A stretch of 64,000 nucleotides of DNA from Streptomyces sp. NBC_01428 (lineage in GTDB: Bacteria; Actinomycetota; Actinomycetes; Streptomycetales; Streptomycetaceae), in assembly GCF_036231965.1 (NCBI RefSeq), contig NZ_CP109499.1, positions 1,488,001 through 1,552,000 on the forward strand, read 5' to 3'. Positions 38,882 to 47,670 of this stretch are shown here, in pieces. A program made the translations under genes and the position numbers. The notes beneath the pieces are model-generated. The model was given only the letters and a program-made list of their open reading frames with translations. It was not told where the DNA came from and searched no databases. Position 1 is the first letter of the stretch, and each line of letters begins with the position of its first letter.

Positions 38882-41257
38882 ATGAGCCCGGTCCATCCTC
38901 TCGACGAAGCCGCCACGGCACGGGCGGTCATCGACGGGAACGGCATCCTGATCCGCTGGAGCGAAGGCGCCCGGCGGCTGCTGGGGCACGCCCCCGAGGA
39001 GGTCGAGGGTCGCCCGGCGGCCGATCTGCTGGCCCCCGGCGCGGAGATCGAACCGCCCGGACCCGCGGGCCGCCGCTGGGACGGCATGCTCGCTCTGCGT
39101 CACCGCGACGGACAGGTCGTCGACGTCTGGCTGCTCGCCCACCACCTCGACGGCACCGACGACTGGCTGCTGGTCACCCCGCTGGACGGCCGGCAGCCCC
39201 GCGCCCAGGACGACTCCCTGATCCGCGCCGTGCTCACCCAGTCGCCCTGCGCCATGGCCGTCTACGACGAGCGCCTGCGGCTCTACGGGATCAACGACGC
39301 GATGTCCCAGGTGATCGGCCTCCCCGAGGACCGGATCAGGGGCCTCACCGTCGCGGAGATCGGTGGCAGACCGGCCAGCAGGGAGATCGAACGCGAGATG
39401 GCCGACGTCCTCGCCTCCGGCCGGGGACGCGACGTGGAGACGTACGCCCGTGCCGGCGGTGAGGACCGGGCGCACGCCTGGCTCGCCCGGATCGCCCCGC
39501 TGACCGACACCGACGGGCGGGTCCGCGGGGTGTGCGTGGCGGTCCACGACGTCAGCGAGCAGTACCGGGCCCGCGAGCGGCTCCAGCTGGTCAACGAGGC
39601 GAGCGTACGGATCGGTACCACCCTGGACGTCACCCGGACGGCCGAGGAACTCGCCGACGTCTGCGTGCCGGCCCTCGCCGACTTCGTCAGCGTCGATCTC
39701 CTGGACCCTCCGGAGAACGGCGGCGAGTACCCCTCCGGGCCGCCGACCACCCCGGTCACGCTGCGCCGCGCCGCCCACCGGTCGGTGAACCCGGGCTCCC
39801 CCGAGGCGGTCGTACCGCCCGGCACCCTCGACGTCTACCCGGCGTCCTCGCCGCAGGCCGACTCGCTGGTCGCCGGCCGCCCGCTCGTCGCGCCGAACGC
39901 CGACGGCACGCTGGAGCAGTGGCTCGCCTGGGACGAACGCCGCGGCAAGCGCGTCGCGGAGTACGGCGTCCACACCACCATGTCGGTGCCCATCGCGGCC
40001 CGCGGCAAGACCCTCGGCGTCGCCGTGCTCAGCCGGTTCTCCCGGCCCGAGCCGTTCACCGCCGACGACGTCCTGCTCGCCGAGGAGGTCACGGCCAGGG
40101 CCGCCGTCTGCATCGACAACGCCCGCCGCTTCTCCCGCGAGCGGGAGACCGCGCTGGCCCTGCAGCGCAGCCTGCTCCCCCAGTCCCTGCCCCGGACCGC
40201 CGCCCTGGAGGCGGCCTCCCGCTATCTGCCCGCGGCGCGTGCCGGGGTCGGAGGCGACTGGTTCGACGTCATCCCGCTGTCCGGGCTGCGGGTCGCCATG
40301 GTCGTCGGCGACGTCATCGGCCAGGGCATCCAGGCGTCCGCGACCATGGGCCGGCTGCGCACCGCCGTCCGCACCCTCGCGGACATCGACCTCGCCCCGG
40401 ACGAACTGCTCACCCACCTCGACGACCTCGTCGTGCGGCTGTCCACCGAAGCAGGCGCCGAGGGCACCACCGGCGAGGTCGGCGCCACCTGTCTGTACGC
40501 GGTGTACGACCCGGTCTCGCGCCGCTGCACCCTCGCCCGGGCCGGCCATCCGCCGCCCTTCGTGCTGCCGCCGGACGGCCCGCCCCGCCAGATCGACGTA
40601 CCCCCGGGACCGGCGCTCGGCCTCGGCGGACTGCCCTTCGAGTCCGTCGAACTGGAGCTGGCCGAGGGCACGGTGCTCGCGCTGTACACCGACGGTCTGG
40701 TCGAGAGCCGCGAACGGGACGTCGACGCCAGCCACCGGTTGCTGTGCGGGGCCCTGAAGGAGTCGGCGCAGTCCCTGGAGGGGGCGGCCCACGCGATCCT
40801 GCGGGCGCTGCTCCCGGCGGGCGGCGCGCCGGACGACGTGGCGCTGCTGCTCGCCCGTACGCACGGACTCGCCGCGTCCAACGTGACGACCTGGGACATC
40901 CCGGCCGACCCCGCGCTCGTGGCGCCGGTCCGCAAGCAGGTCGCCGACCAACTGGACCACTGGGGGCTGACGGCGGCCACGTTCACGGCGGAACTGGTGG
41001 TGAGCGAACTCGTCACGAACGCCATCCGCTACGGCGAATCGCCCATCAGGCTCCGGCTCATCCACGACGACGAGACCCTGATCTGCGAGGTGTCCGACAG
41101 CAGTCACACCGCGCCGCATCTGCGCCGGGCGAAGACCTTCGACGAGGGCGGACGCGGGCTGCTCCTCGTCGCGCAGCTCACGCAGCGCTGGGGCAGCCGG
41201 CACACACCGGAGGGCAAGACCATCTGGGCGGAGTTGTCCCTTCTCGGCGAGGAGTGA
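38882..41257 (+). CDS. PAS-PAS-GAF-SpoIIE phosphatase with C-terminal HATPase domain
   Basis: The roughly 791-residue signalling protein has two PAS-like domains (about 10-105 and 112-230), a GAF domain (240-400), a SpoIIE phosphatase (430-640: GGDWFDVIPL, GDVIGQGIQASA, ALYTDGLVESRE) and an anti-sigma-type HATPase (655-790: SELVTNAIRYG). It differs from the phosphatase at 6687 in having PAS before GAF. It probably belongs to a partner-switching stress pathway. ATG at 38882 has AAGGGA 11 nt upstream; the in-frame GTG at 38873 sits too close to that site. Confidence 0.94.
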   Translation: MSPVHPLDEAATARAVIDGNGILIRWSEGARRLLGHAPEEVEGRPAADLLAPGAEIEPPGPAGRRWDGMLALRHRDGQVVDVWLLAHHLDGTDDWLLVTPLDGRQPRAQDDSLIRAVLTQSPCAMAVYDERLRLYGINDAMSQVIGLPEDRIRGLTVAEIGGRPASREIEREMADVLASGRGRDVETYARAGGEDRAHAWLARIAPLTDTDGRVRGVCVAVHDVSEQYRARERLQLVNEASVRIGTTLDVTRTAEELADVCVPALADFVSVDLLDPPENGGEYPSGPPTTPVTLRRAAHRSVNPGSPEAVVPPGTLDVYPASSPQADSLVAGRPLVAPNADGTLEQWLAWDERRGKRVAEYGVHTTMSVPIAARGKTLGVAVLSRFSRPEPFTADDVLLAEEVTARAAVCIDNARRFSRERETALALQRSLLPQSLPRTAALEAASRYLPAARAGVGGDWFDVIPLSGLRVAMVVGDVIGQGIQASATMGRLRTAVRTLADIDLAPDELLTHLDDLVVRLSTEAGAEGTTGEVGATCLYAVYDPVSRRCTLARAGHPPPFVLPPDGPPRQIDVPPGPALGLGGLPFESVELELAEGTVLALYTDGLVESRERDVDASHRLLCGALKESAQSLEGAAHAILRALLPAGGAPDDVALLLARTHGLAASNVTTWDIPADPALVAPVRKQVADQLDHWGLTAATFTAELVVSELVTNAIRYGESPIRLRLIHDDETLICEVSDSSHTAPHLRRAKTFDEGGRGLLLVAQLTQRWGSRHTPEGKTIWAELSLLGEE

Positions 41258-41346
41258 GGGCGCTCGGGGGGAACGGGTGTCACGTCTGATGTGATGGGCC
41301 GCGCCGCCATCACCGCCCGGAGGACCGAACCCTGAACAGCCCGCTC

Positions 41347-42717
41347 ATGCCCAGCGTCGTCCCGCCGTTCCCCGGTGGCACCGGCGCGCGGGCCACCCCC
41401 CTCGCCGACGCTCTCTCGGCGGGCCCGGGAGCCCACCTCGCCGCGCCGCTCGCCGGCGCCCTCGGCAGTCCGTTCGCCGAGGCGCTGTCCGTCGTCCTGC
41501 TCGTGGCCGTCCTCGTCTGCGCGGTGGTCCGGCCGTTCAACTGGCCCGAGGCGGTCGTGGCCGTGCCCGCCGCGGGTCTGGTCCTGTTGACGGGGGCCAT
41601 TTCCTGGGATCACGCGCGGGACGAGGCGGGCCACCTGGGGCCGGTCATCGGCTTCCTGGCGGCGGTGCTCGTCCTGGCCAAGTACTGCGACGACGAAGGG
41701 CTCTTCCGGGCCTGCGGCGCGTGGATGGCCCGCTGGGCCGCCGGGCAGCCGGGCCGGCTGCTGACCGCGGTCTTCGTGCTCGCCTCGGCGATCACGGCGG
41801 TGCTCAGCCTGGACGCCACGATCGTGCTGCTCACCCCCGTCGTGTTCGCGACCGCCGCGCGCATGGGGGCCCGGCCCAAACCGCACGTCTACGCGTGCAC
41901 GCACCTCTCCAACACGGCCTCCCTCCTGCTGCCGGTCTCCAACCTCACCAACCTGCTCGCGTTCACCACCAGCGGGCTGAGCTTCACCCGGTTCGCCGCG
42001 CTGATGGTGCTGCCCTGGCTGGTCGCCATCGGCGCCGAGTACCTGGTGTTCCGGCGCTTCTTCGCCCGCGACATCGCGGCGGGCGCCTCCTCCCGGGCGG
42101 TCGGGGAGCCGCCGGAACTGCCGCTGTTCGCACTCGTCACCGTGGGCTGCACCCTCGCCGGGTTCGTCGTCGCCTCGGCGGTCGGGATCGATCCCGCCTG
42201 GTCCGCGACCGCGGGGGCGCTCGTCCTCGCGACACGCGCGCTCGTCCGCCGCCGCACCACCCCGCTCGCCGTGGTGCGGGCCGCCGGGCCGTCGTTCCTG
42301 GCCTTCGTCCTCGCGCTCGGCATCGTCGTGCGCGCCGTCGTCGACAACGGGCTGGCCGACGCGCTCGGCGACCTCCTCCCGGGCGGCTCCTCGCTGGCGT
42401 CACTGCTGGGCATCGCGGCGATCGCCGCCGTCCTGGCCAACCTGATCAACAACCTGCCGGCGGTGCTCGTCCTGCTGCCGCTGGCCGCCGGATCGGGCTC
42501 GGGCGCGGTGCTGGCCGTCCTGCTCGGCGTCAACATCGGGCCCAACCTGACGTACGCGGGTTCCCTGGCGACGCTGCTGTGGCGGCGTATCGTCCATCAG
42601 CACGAACACGGCGTCGACCTGAAGGAGTTCACCCGGCTGGGCCTGATCGCCGTGCCGGCGGCGCTCGTGCCCGCCGTACTGGCCCTGTGGGTCTCGCTCC
42701 AGGTCATCGGAGGTTGA
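41347..42717 (+). CDS. ArsB/NhaD-type membrane transporter (SLC13/ArsB superfamily)
   Basis: This 456-residue protein has about ten membrane helices. Features include FAEALSVVLLVAVLVCAVVRPF, SLDATIVLLTPVVFA, the STNLT-like SNTASLLLPVSNLTNLLAFTTS in the first repeat and ANLINNLPAVLVLLPL in the second, matching the pseudo-twofold ArsB/NhaD fold. It may export arsenite or another oxyanion, or move Na+. There is no ArsR or ArsC alongside. ATG 41347 is used, yet the best ribosome site (GGAGGA, 41319-41324) fits an in-frame CTG at 41332. A UspA-like gene overlaps its stop. Confidence 0.9.
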   Translation: MPSVVPPFPGGTGARATPLADALSAGPGAHLAAPLAGALGSPFAEALSVVLLVAVLVCAVVRPFNWPEAVVAVPAAGLVLLTGAISWDHARDEAGHLGPVIGFLAAVLVLAKYCDDEGLFRACGAWMARWAAGQPGRLLTAVFVLASAITAVLSLDATIVLLTPVVFATAARMGARPKPHVYACTHLSNTASLLLPVSNLTNLLAFTTSGLSFTRFAALMVLPWLVAIGAEYLVFRRFFARDIAAGASSRAVGEPPELPLFALVTVGCTLAGFVVASAVGIDPAWSATAGALVLATRALVRRRTTPLAVVRAAGPSFLAFVLALGIVVRAVVDNGLADALGDLLPGGSSLASLLGIAAIAAVLANLINNLPAVLVLLPLAAGSGSGAVLAVLLGVNIGPNLTYAGSLATLLWRRIVHQHEHGVDLKEFTRLGLIAVPAALVPAVLALWVSLQVIGG

Positions 42718-43265
42718 TGGACATGCGGGTGGTCGTCTGGCTGGTCGAGGGAACGTGGCACGCGTGCGTGGACGCCGTCCGCACACACGCCCCCGGCGCC
42801 ACCGACGTGGTGCTGCTGCACGTCGCCGACCCGGGTGTGCCCGGGCTCGCGCACGGGGCGTTCGCGGGGCTGCTCGGCCGCGGACGCTCCGAGGCCGACC
42901 CGGGCGACCTCCTGGAGACCCTCGGGACGGCGTCCGGCGCGGAACTCCTCGACGCCGCGGCCGAACGCCTGGGCGGCCCGGCGACGCGGGCGGAGCGCGC
43001 GGGCCGTGCCGAGCGCGAGGTGGTCGCCGCGGCCGAGGGCGCCGACCTGCTCGTGGTGGCGCGCGACGGGGACCGGGCGCGGCTCGGTCCGCACAGTCTG
43101 GGACCGGCCGGACGCTTCGTCGTCGACCACGCGCCCTGCCCGGTGCTGCTCGTCTGGCCCGAACCGGCCCCGGACGTCACGACGATGCCTCCCCCGCCGC
43201 CGCACCCCCCGCACCCTCCGGAGCCCCCGCACCCGCCCGGGCCGCCGCACCCCCCGCGTCCGTAG
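42717..43265 (+). CDS. UspA-like protein with His-Pro-rich C-terminal tail
   Basis: The 182-residue alpha/beta protein resembles a universal stress protein core (MRVVVWLVEGTWHACVDAV and then VVAAAEGADLLVVARDGD, followed by FVVDHAPCPVLLVWP). It has no clear ATP-binding G2xG9G pattern. The last 25 residues are Pro with HPP, HPPHPP and PHPPGPP units, a possible metal-chelating tail. The ATG overlaps the transporter stop by one base (TGATG), with GGAGG upstream, so the protein is coupled to the transporter and may buffer or sense its ion. This last point is inference. Confidence 0.8.
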   Translation: MDMRVVVWLVEGTWHACVDAVRTHAPGATDVVLLHVADPGVPGLAHGAFAGLLGRGRSEADPGDLLETLGTASGAELLDAAAERLGGPATRAERAGRAEREVVAAAEGADLLVVARDGDRARLGPHSLGPAGRFVVDHAPCPVLLVWPEPAPDVTTMPPPPPHPPHPPEPPHPPGPPHPPRP

Positions 43266-43475
43266 GCCGTCGCCCGACGGGCTCCCGCGCACGCTGGAGC
43301 CGGCCCCACCGGATGAGGCCGGGTCCTGGGCCGTCCGCGCCGTGATCAGGGCGTACGTGGCCGAAGGGCGACCCTGTGGCGGAGGGCCCGCCTTGACGGA
43401 TCAGGGGCGCACGCGCTTTGATCCTGGCGTGCCGTGGTGCGACCCGGCACACAGAGGTACGCCCAGCCGGTAGTG
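43266..43475. other. gap between UspA-like gene and glycan operon
   Basis: The stretch holds no credible coding sequence. A short CCGTCG/CGACGG palindrome (43267-43280) follows the stop. The promoter of the downstream operon should lie in its right part or just beyond, but no clear hexamers are visible. Confidence 0.4.
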
Positions 43476-43492
43476 GACTCGCTTCAAGTCCG
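43476..43492. promoter_or_regulatory. imperfect palindrome upstream of the glycan-utilisation operon
   Basis: GGACT-cgcttca-AGTCC forms 5-bp arms, with one more matching pair inside, 67 nt before the first gene. Similar half-sites serve LacI/GntR-type sugar regulators, but no such gene is adjacent. Confidence 0.35.
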
Positions 43493-43558
43493 GCCAAAGT
43501 CGCCAGGATCGCTCGCAGCGTCCGAGGCGGGGACGTACTCGCGATTGATGGAGCGGAC

Positions 43559-44527
43559 ATGCCCCCCGTCAAACGTGCTCTCCGCGCCGGAGTTCTGGGT
43601 ACCGCCACAGCTCTGGCCGGCCTTCTCGCCCTCGCCGGCTGCGGCTCGGGGAAGGACACCGACGTCTCGCCGAAGACCCCGCGCGGGACCACCGGCGCGC
43701 CGGCCCCGTCGTCGAAGCCGAAGCCGTCCCGGACCGCGGCCGAACCCTCGGCGGACTCGGGCAAGCGCTCGTCCGGCTCGCCGGAACCGACCCGAGGCAG
43801 CGACCCGAAACCGACCGCCGTCGAACTCCCGCCGCTGCACGCGGGCTTCGACTACCAGATCGGCGGCGCCTACCCCCCGGCCCCGGGGGTCCGCATCGTC
43901 AGCCGCGACCGTTCCTCGTCGCCCGCGCCCGGCCTGTACAACATCTGCTACGTCAACGCCTTCCAGGCACAGCCGGAGGAGCGCGGCCAGTGGCCCGCCG
44001 ACCTGCTGCTGCGGGACGCGGACGGCAAGGTCGTCGTCGACAAGGACTGGGACGAGGCGCTGCTGGACATCAGCACGCCGGACAAGCGCCGCCGGGTGGC
44101 GGCGCGCGTCGACCGCTGGATCGACGCGTGCGCCGACAAGGGCTTCGACGCGATCGAGCCGGACAACTACGACAGTTACACGCGCTCCCGGAAGCTGCTG
44201 TCGGCGGACGACGCGACGGCCTTCATCTCCCTGCTGTCGGCGCGCGCGCACGCCCGGCATCTGGCGATCGGGCAGAAGAACACCGTCGAACTGTCCGGGG
44301 CCAGGTCCCGGGCCGGGCTCGACTTCGCGGTGGCGGAGGAGTGCGGCGAGTACGACGAGTGCGGTGCGTACGCGAAGGCGTTCCACGACCGGGTGGTCGT
44401 CATCGAGTACACCGACAGCGGTCTGCGCAAGGCCCGGGCTGCCTACGGGAACCGGCTGAGCATCGTGCGCCGGGACGTGCTGGTCTCGACGCCCGGCAAC
44501 GCGGACTACGTCCGCCGGACCCGCTGA
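43559..44527 (+). CDS. GH114 endo-alpha-1,4-polygalactosaminidase-like lipoprotein
   Basis: This 322-residue secreted lipoprotein has a lipobox LAGC with acceptor Cys28, a Ser/Pro/Lys-rich linker of about 60 residues, then a GH114 TIM-barrel. Visible blocks are the FDYQIGG start, YNICYVNAFQAQPEE, the catalytic-region pattern GFDAIEPDNYDSYTRS and FAVAEECGEYDECGAYA. GH114 enzymes cut alpha-1,4-linked polygalactosamine such as fungal galactosaminogalactan. ATG at 43559 has GGAG 5 nt upstream. It is the first gene of an operon with a sugar ABC transporter, a kinase and a GH4 enzyme. A surface anchor fits feeding fragments to the binding protein. Confidence 0.93.
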   Translation: MPPVKRALRAGVLGTATALAGLLALAGCGSGKDTDVSPKTPRGTTGAPAPSSKPKPSRTAAEPSADSGKRSSGSPEPTRGSDPKPTAVELPPLHAGFDYQIGGAYPPAPGVRIVSRDRSSSPAPGLYNICYVNAFQAQPEERGQWPADLLLRDADGKVVVDKDWDEALLDISTPDKRRRVAARVDRWIDACADKGFDAIEPDNYDSYTRSRKLLSADDATAFISLLSARAHARHLAIGQKNTVELSGARSRAGLDFAVAEECGEYDECGAYAKAFHDRVVVIEYTDSGLRKARAAYGNRLSIVRRDVLVSTPGNADYVRRTR

Positions 44528-44539
44528 CAGGGGGCCGGG

Positions 44540-45829
44540 ATGACCCGCGCGATACCGCGGCGCCTGGTCCTCGGCGCGGCGGCGGCCGGCGCGCTCGCCG
44601 GCTGCGCCGGCCCGTCGGACGGCGTCGGCTCGGACGGCACGGTGACCGTCGAGCTGTGGCACGGCCAGAACGACACGGCCCGTAAGGCCGTGGAGGCTCT
44701 GGTGGCCGAGTTCAACCGCACGCATCCGCGCATCCGCGTGGACAGTTCGGGCGGCGGGGTGCTCGCCGACGCGATGCTCCAGAAGGTGACGGCCGCACTC
44801 GCCGCCGGCTCCTACCCCGACATCGCCTACGTCTTCGGCTCCGACCTGGCGAGCGTCGCCCGCAGTCCCCGGGTCGTCGACCTGACGTCGGCGCTGCGCG
44901 GCGGCAGCCCGCCGTGGAACTCGTTCTGGCCGCCGGTACGGGACGCCGTCACCGTCAACGGCGCCGTGCGCGCCGCTCCGGCGGCCCTCGACTCGCTGGC
45001 CGTCGTCTACAACAAGAAGCTGTTCCGGCAGGCCGGGATCCCGTTTCCGGAAGCCGGCTGGACCTGGGACGCGTTCGTCGACACCGCGCGCCGGCTCACC
45101 GCGTCCGGCCGGGGCGTGTTCGGCACGGGCTGGCCGGGCACGGGCGACGAGGACACCGTCTGGCGGCTGTGGCCCATGATCTGGGACCTCGGCGGCGATG
45201 TGGTCGCCGCCGACGGCAAGGGCATCGGGTTCGCCGCACAGGGCGCCCGGGCCCTTTCGACCCTCGCCCGGCTGGCCCACGACAAGAGCGTCTACGTCGA
45301 CCCGAAGACCGGCAGCGAGCAGATGTACCAGGTGTTCCTGGGCGGCCGCATGGGCATGGTGGCGACGGGGCCCTGGCAACTGCCGGACATCCGCGCCGCG
45401 AAGGTCGACTACGGCGTCGTCCCGCTCCCGTCGTACAGCGGCAGGCCGGTCACCATCTCCGGACCGGACACGTGGACCGTGTTCGACAACGGCTCGGCCC
45501 GTTCCCGGGCGGCCGTCGAGTTCGTCCGGTGGATGGTCCAGCCGTCGCAGGACGCCCGCTGGGACATCTCCGCCGGCGGACTGCCGCTGACCTCGGCCAC
45601 GGCCCGCCGGGCCGAGTGGCGCCGGCACGCGGAGACCACCGAGGGTCTCGACGTGTTCACCGCCGCGCTGGACTCCGCCCGGGTCCGGCCCGTGCACGCG
45701 GCCTACCCGCAGATCTCCCAGGCCCTCGGTGAGGCCGTCGTCTCGGTCCTGCTCGGCAAGGACTCCCCCGCGCAGGCCGTCCGCCGGTGCGCGGACCGGG
45801 CCGACGCGGCCCTGCTCATCCCCCGGTGA
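44540..45829 (+). CDS. sugar ABC transporter substrate-binding lipoprotein
   Basis: The 429-residue family 1 extracellular binding protein has an N-terminal signal PRRLVLGAAAAGALAGC with lipobox Cys22; the Arg-Arg suggests Tat export. Core patterns include VTVELWHGQNDTARKAVEALVAEFNRTHPRI, PDIAYVFGSDLA, VYNKKLFRQAGIPFP and GPDTWTVFDNG, typical of oligosaccharide binders. It starts 12 nt after the GH114 stop with GGGGGCCGGG upstream. It should deliver the oligosaccharides released by the GH114 lipoprotein to the permeases at 45878 and 46837. The ATPase subunit is not in the operon; Streptomyces often uses the shared MsiK. Confidence 0.93.
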   Translation: MTRAIPRRLVLGAAAAGALAGCAGPSDGVGSDGTVTVELWHGQNDTARKAVEALVAEFNRTHPRIRVDSSGGGVLADAMLQKVTAALAAGSYPDIAYVFGSDLASVARSPRVVDLTSALRGGSPPWNSFWPPVRDAVTVNGAVRAAPAALDSLAVVYNKKLFRQAGIPFPEAGWTWDAFVDTARRLTASGRGVFGTGWPGTGDEDTVWRLWPMIWDLGGDVVAADGKGIGFAAQGARALSTLARLAHDKSVYVDPKTGSEQMYQVFLGGRMGMVATGPWQLPDIRAAKVDYGVVPLPSYSGRPVTISGPDTWTVFDNGSARSRAAVEFVRWMVQPSQDARWDISAGGLPLTSATARRAEWRRHAETTEGLDVFTAALDSARVRPVHAAYPQISQALGEAVVSVLLGKDSPAQAVRRCADRADAALLIPR

Positions 45830-45877
45830 CGTCTCCCCGAGACGCTCCCTGCTGACTTCCAGGTGAAGGAGGCCGTC

Positions 45878-46840
45878 ATGTCCACTCTTCCCCGCGCCCT
45901 CACGCTCCCCCCGGGCGCCACCGTGAACCCCGCCGCCGCACGCCGCGCCGCGCGCCGCCGTTCCCGCCGCGAGACCGCCACGGCCTGGGGCTTCATCAGC
46001 CCGGCCGTCGTCGTGATCCTCGGGCTCAGCATCGTGCCCGTCGTGTGGTCGCTGCTGCTCTCCTTCCGCGCCGACGACCTGGTCACCCCGGGCCGCTGGG
46101 TCGGGCTCGACAACTACCGCGCACTCGCACAGGACCCCAACTTCCGTACGGCGGTGGGCAACACGCTGGTGTACACCGCGCTGTACGTACCGCTCAGCCT
46201 GGTCGGCGGGCTCGTCCTCGCGCTCGCGCTGAACCGCCGTATCCGTTTCATCGGCCTCTACCGCACCCTCGTCTTCGTCCCGTTCGTGGTGTCCGCCACC
46301 GCGCAGGGCGTGCTGTTCTCCTTCATCCTCGACCCCGAGTTCGGCGTCGCGAACGCCCTGCTCCACCAGCTCGGTTTGTCCTCGCAGGGCTTCCTCACCG
46401 ACCCGGACCAGGCGATCTATCTGCTGGTGCTCGTCTCGCTGTGGAGCGGCGTCGGCTTCTGCGTCGTGGTCTACCTGGCCGCGCTCCAGGACGTGCCGCC
46501 CGAACTCGTGGAGTCGGCGCGCATCGACGGGGCCGACCGCTGGCGGGTGCTGCGCCACATCACCCTGCCGACTCTCACGCCGGTCACCGTGTTCCTGCTG
46601 CTGTGGCAGCTGATCATGGCGCTCCAGGTCTTCGACCTGATCTACGTGACCACGAAGGGCGGGCCGCTGGGCTCGACCGCCGTGGTCGTCTACTTCGTCT
46701 GGCAGCAGGCGTTCCAGATGTTCACTGCGGGCTACGGGGCCGCGGCGGCGTACGTCCTCGCGGTGGCCCTGCTGGCGGCGGGCGGCGCTCTGCGGCTGGC
46801 CCGGCGCCGGCAGGGTCGTACGGAAGGAGCGGTGCGATGA
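45878..46840 (+). CDS. sugar ABC transporter permease (MalF-like)
   Basis: This 320-residue permease has six helices and the EAA loop near residues 205-225 (PPELVESARIDGADRWRVLRHITLPTL) that contacts the ATPase. It follows the binding protein gene by 48 nt. ATG at 45878 has GGAGG 5 nt upstream; the GTG at 45863 is less well placed. Its end overlaps the MalG-like gene in ATGA, giving equal permease synthesis. Confidence 0.93.
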   Translation: MSTLPRALTLPPGATVNPAAARRAARRRSRRETATAWGFISPAVVVILGLSIVPVVWSLLLSFRADDLVTPGRWVGLDNYRALAQDPNFRTAVGNTLVYTALYVPLSLVGGLVLALALNRRIRFIGLYRTLVFVPFVVSATAQGVLFSFILDPEFGVANALLHQLGLSSQGFLTDPDQAIYLLVLVSLWSGVGFCVVVYLAALQDVPPELVESARIDGADRWRVLRHITLPTLTPVTVFLLLWQLIMALQVFDLIYVTTKGGPLGSTAVVVYFVWQQAFQMFTAGYGAAAAYVLAVALLAAGGALRLARRRQGRTEGAVR

Positions 46841-47667
46841 GTTCACCCGGGACCTCACGGCGGCCGAGCGGCTGGCATCTGGCGCTGGCGCCGTTGGCGC
46901 TGGCCTTCGCGCTGCCGCTGCTGTGGCTGGTGCTCAGCTCGGTGATGTCAGACGCCGAGATCAACCGGTTCCCGCCCGCGCTGTGGCCGAAGGGCATCGA
47001 CCTGGGCGGCTACCGCTATGTGCTCGGGAACGCCATGTTCCCCCGCTGGTTCGCCAATTCGCTGATCGTCGCGTCGGTGGCCGTCCTGTCGAACCTGCTG
47101 CTCGGGGCGCTCGGCGGGTACGCGTTCGCCCGGATGCGGTTCGCCGGGTCACGGCTGCTGCTCGCTCTGATGCTGGCGACGATGGTGATCCCCTTCCAGC
47201 TCACGATGATCCCCACGTTCCTGGTGATGAAGGAGCTGGGGCTCATCGACACGCTCGGCGCGCTGATCGTGCCGTCGCTCGTCACGCCGTTCGCGGTGTT
47301 CCTGTTCCGGCAGTTCTTCCTCGCCCTGCCCCGGGAGATGGAGGAGGCGGCCTGGATCGACGGGTGTTCGCGGCTTCGGGTCCTCTTCTCGATCGTGCTG
47401 CCGCTGGCCCGGCCGGCGCTCGCCACGGTGGCCGTGCTCACCTTCCTGAGCACCTGGAACGACCTGTCGTGGCCGCTGATCGCGATCAACCACGACACCC
47501 AGTACACCCTGCAGCTCGGCCTGACGACGTTTCAGGGACAGCACCACACACGGTGGTCCGCGGTGATGGCGGGCAACGTGATCACGGTGCTGCCCGTGCT
47601 CGTGGCGTTCCTGCTCGCGCAGAAGACCTTCGTCCAGTCGCTCACGTCCAGCGGCCTGAAAGGCTAG
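46837..47667 (+). CDS. sugar ABC transporter permease (MalG-like)
   Basis: The 276-residue partner permease has six helices and the EAA motif LPREMEEAAWIDGCSRLRVLFSIVLPLA. The ATGA overlap with the MalF-like gene and GGAAGGAG ribosome site show tight coupling. Together the two form the membrane pore for the sugar recognised by the binding protein at 44540. Confidence 0.94.
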   Translation: MSSPGTSRRPSGWHLALAPLALAFALPLLWLVLSSVMSDAEINRFPPALWPKGIDLGGYRYVLGNAMFPRWFANSLIVASVAVLSNLLLGALGGYAFARMRFAGSRLLLALMLATMVIPFQLTMIPTFLVMKELGLIDTLGALIVPSLVTPFAVFLFRQFFLALPREMEEAAWIDGCSRLRVLFSIVLPLARPALATVAVLTFLSTWNDLSWPLIAINHDTQYTLQLGLTTFQGQHHTRWSAVMAGNVITVLPVLVAFLLAQKTFVQSLTSSGLKG

Positions 47668-47670
47668 TCC

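Noticed and set aside
43484..46858. 1124-codon open frame on the minus strand opposite the GH114/ABC genes
   Set aside because: High-GC shadow frame; the translation is Arg/Gly/Val-rich without domains, and the opposite strand encodes clear GH114 and ABC proteins.
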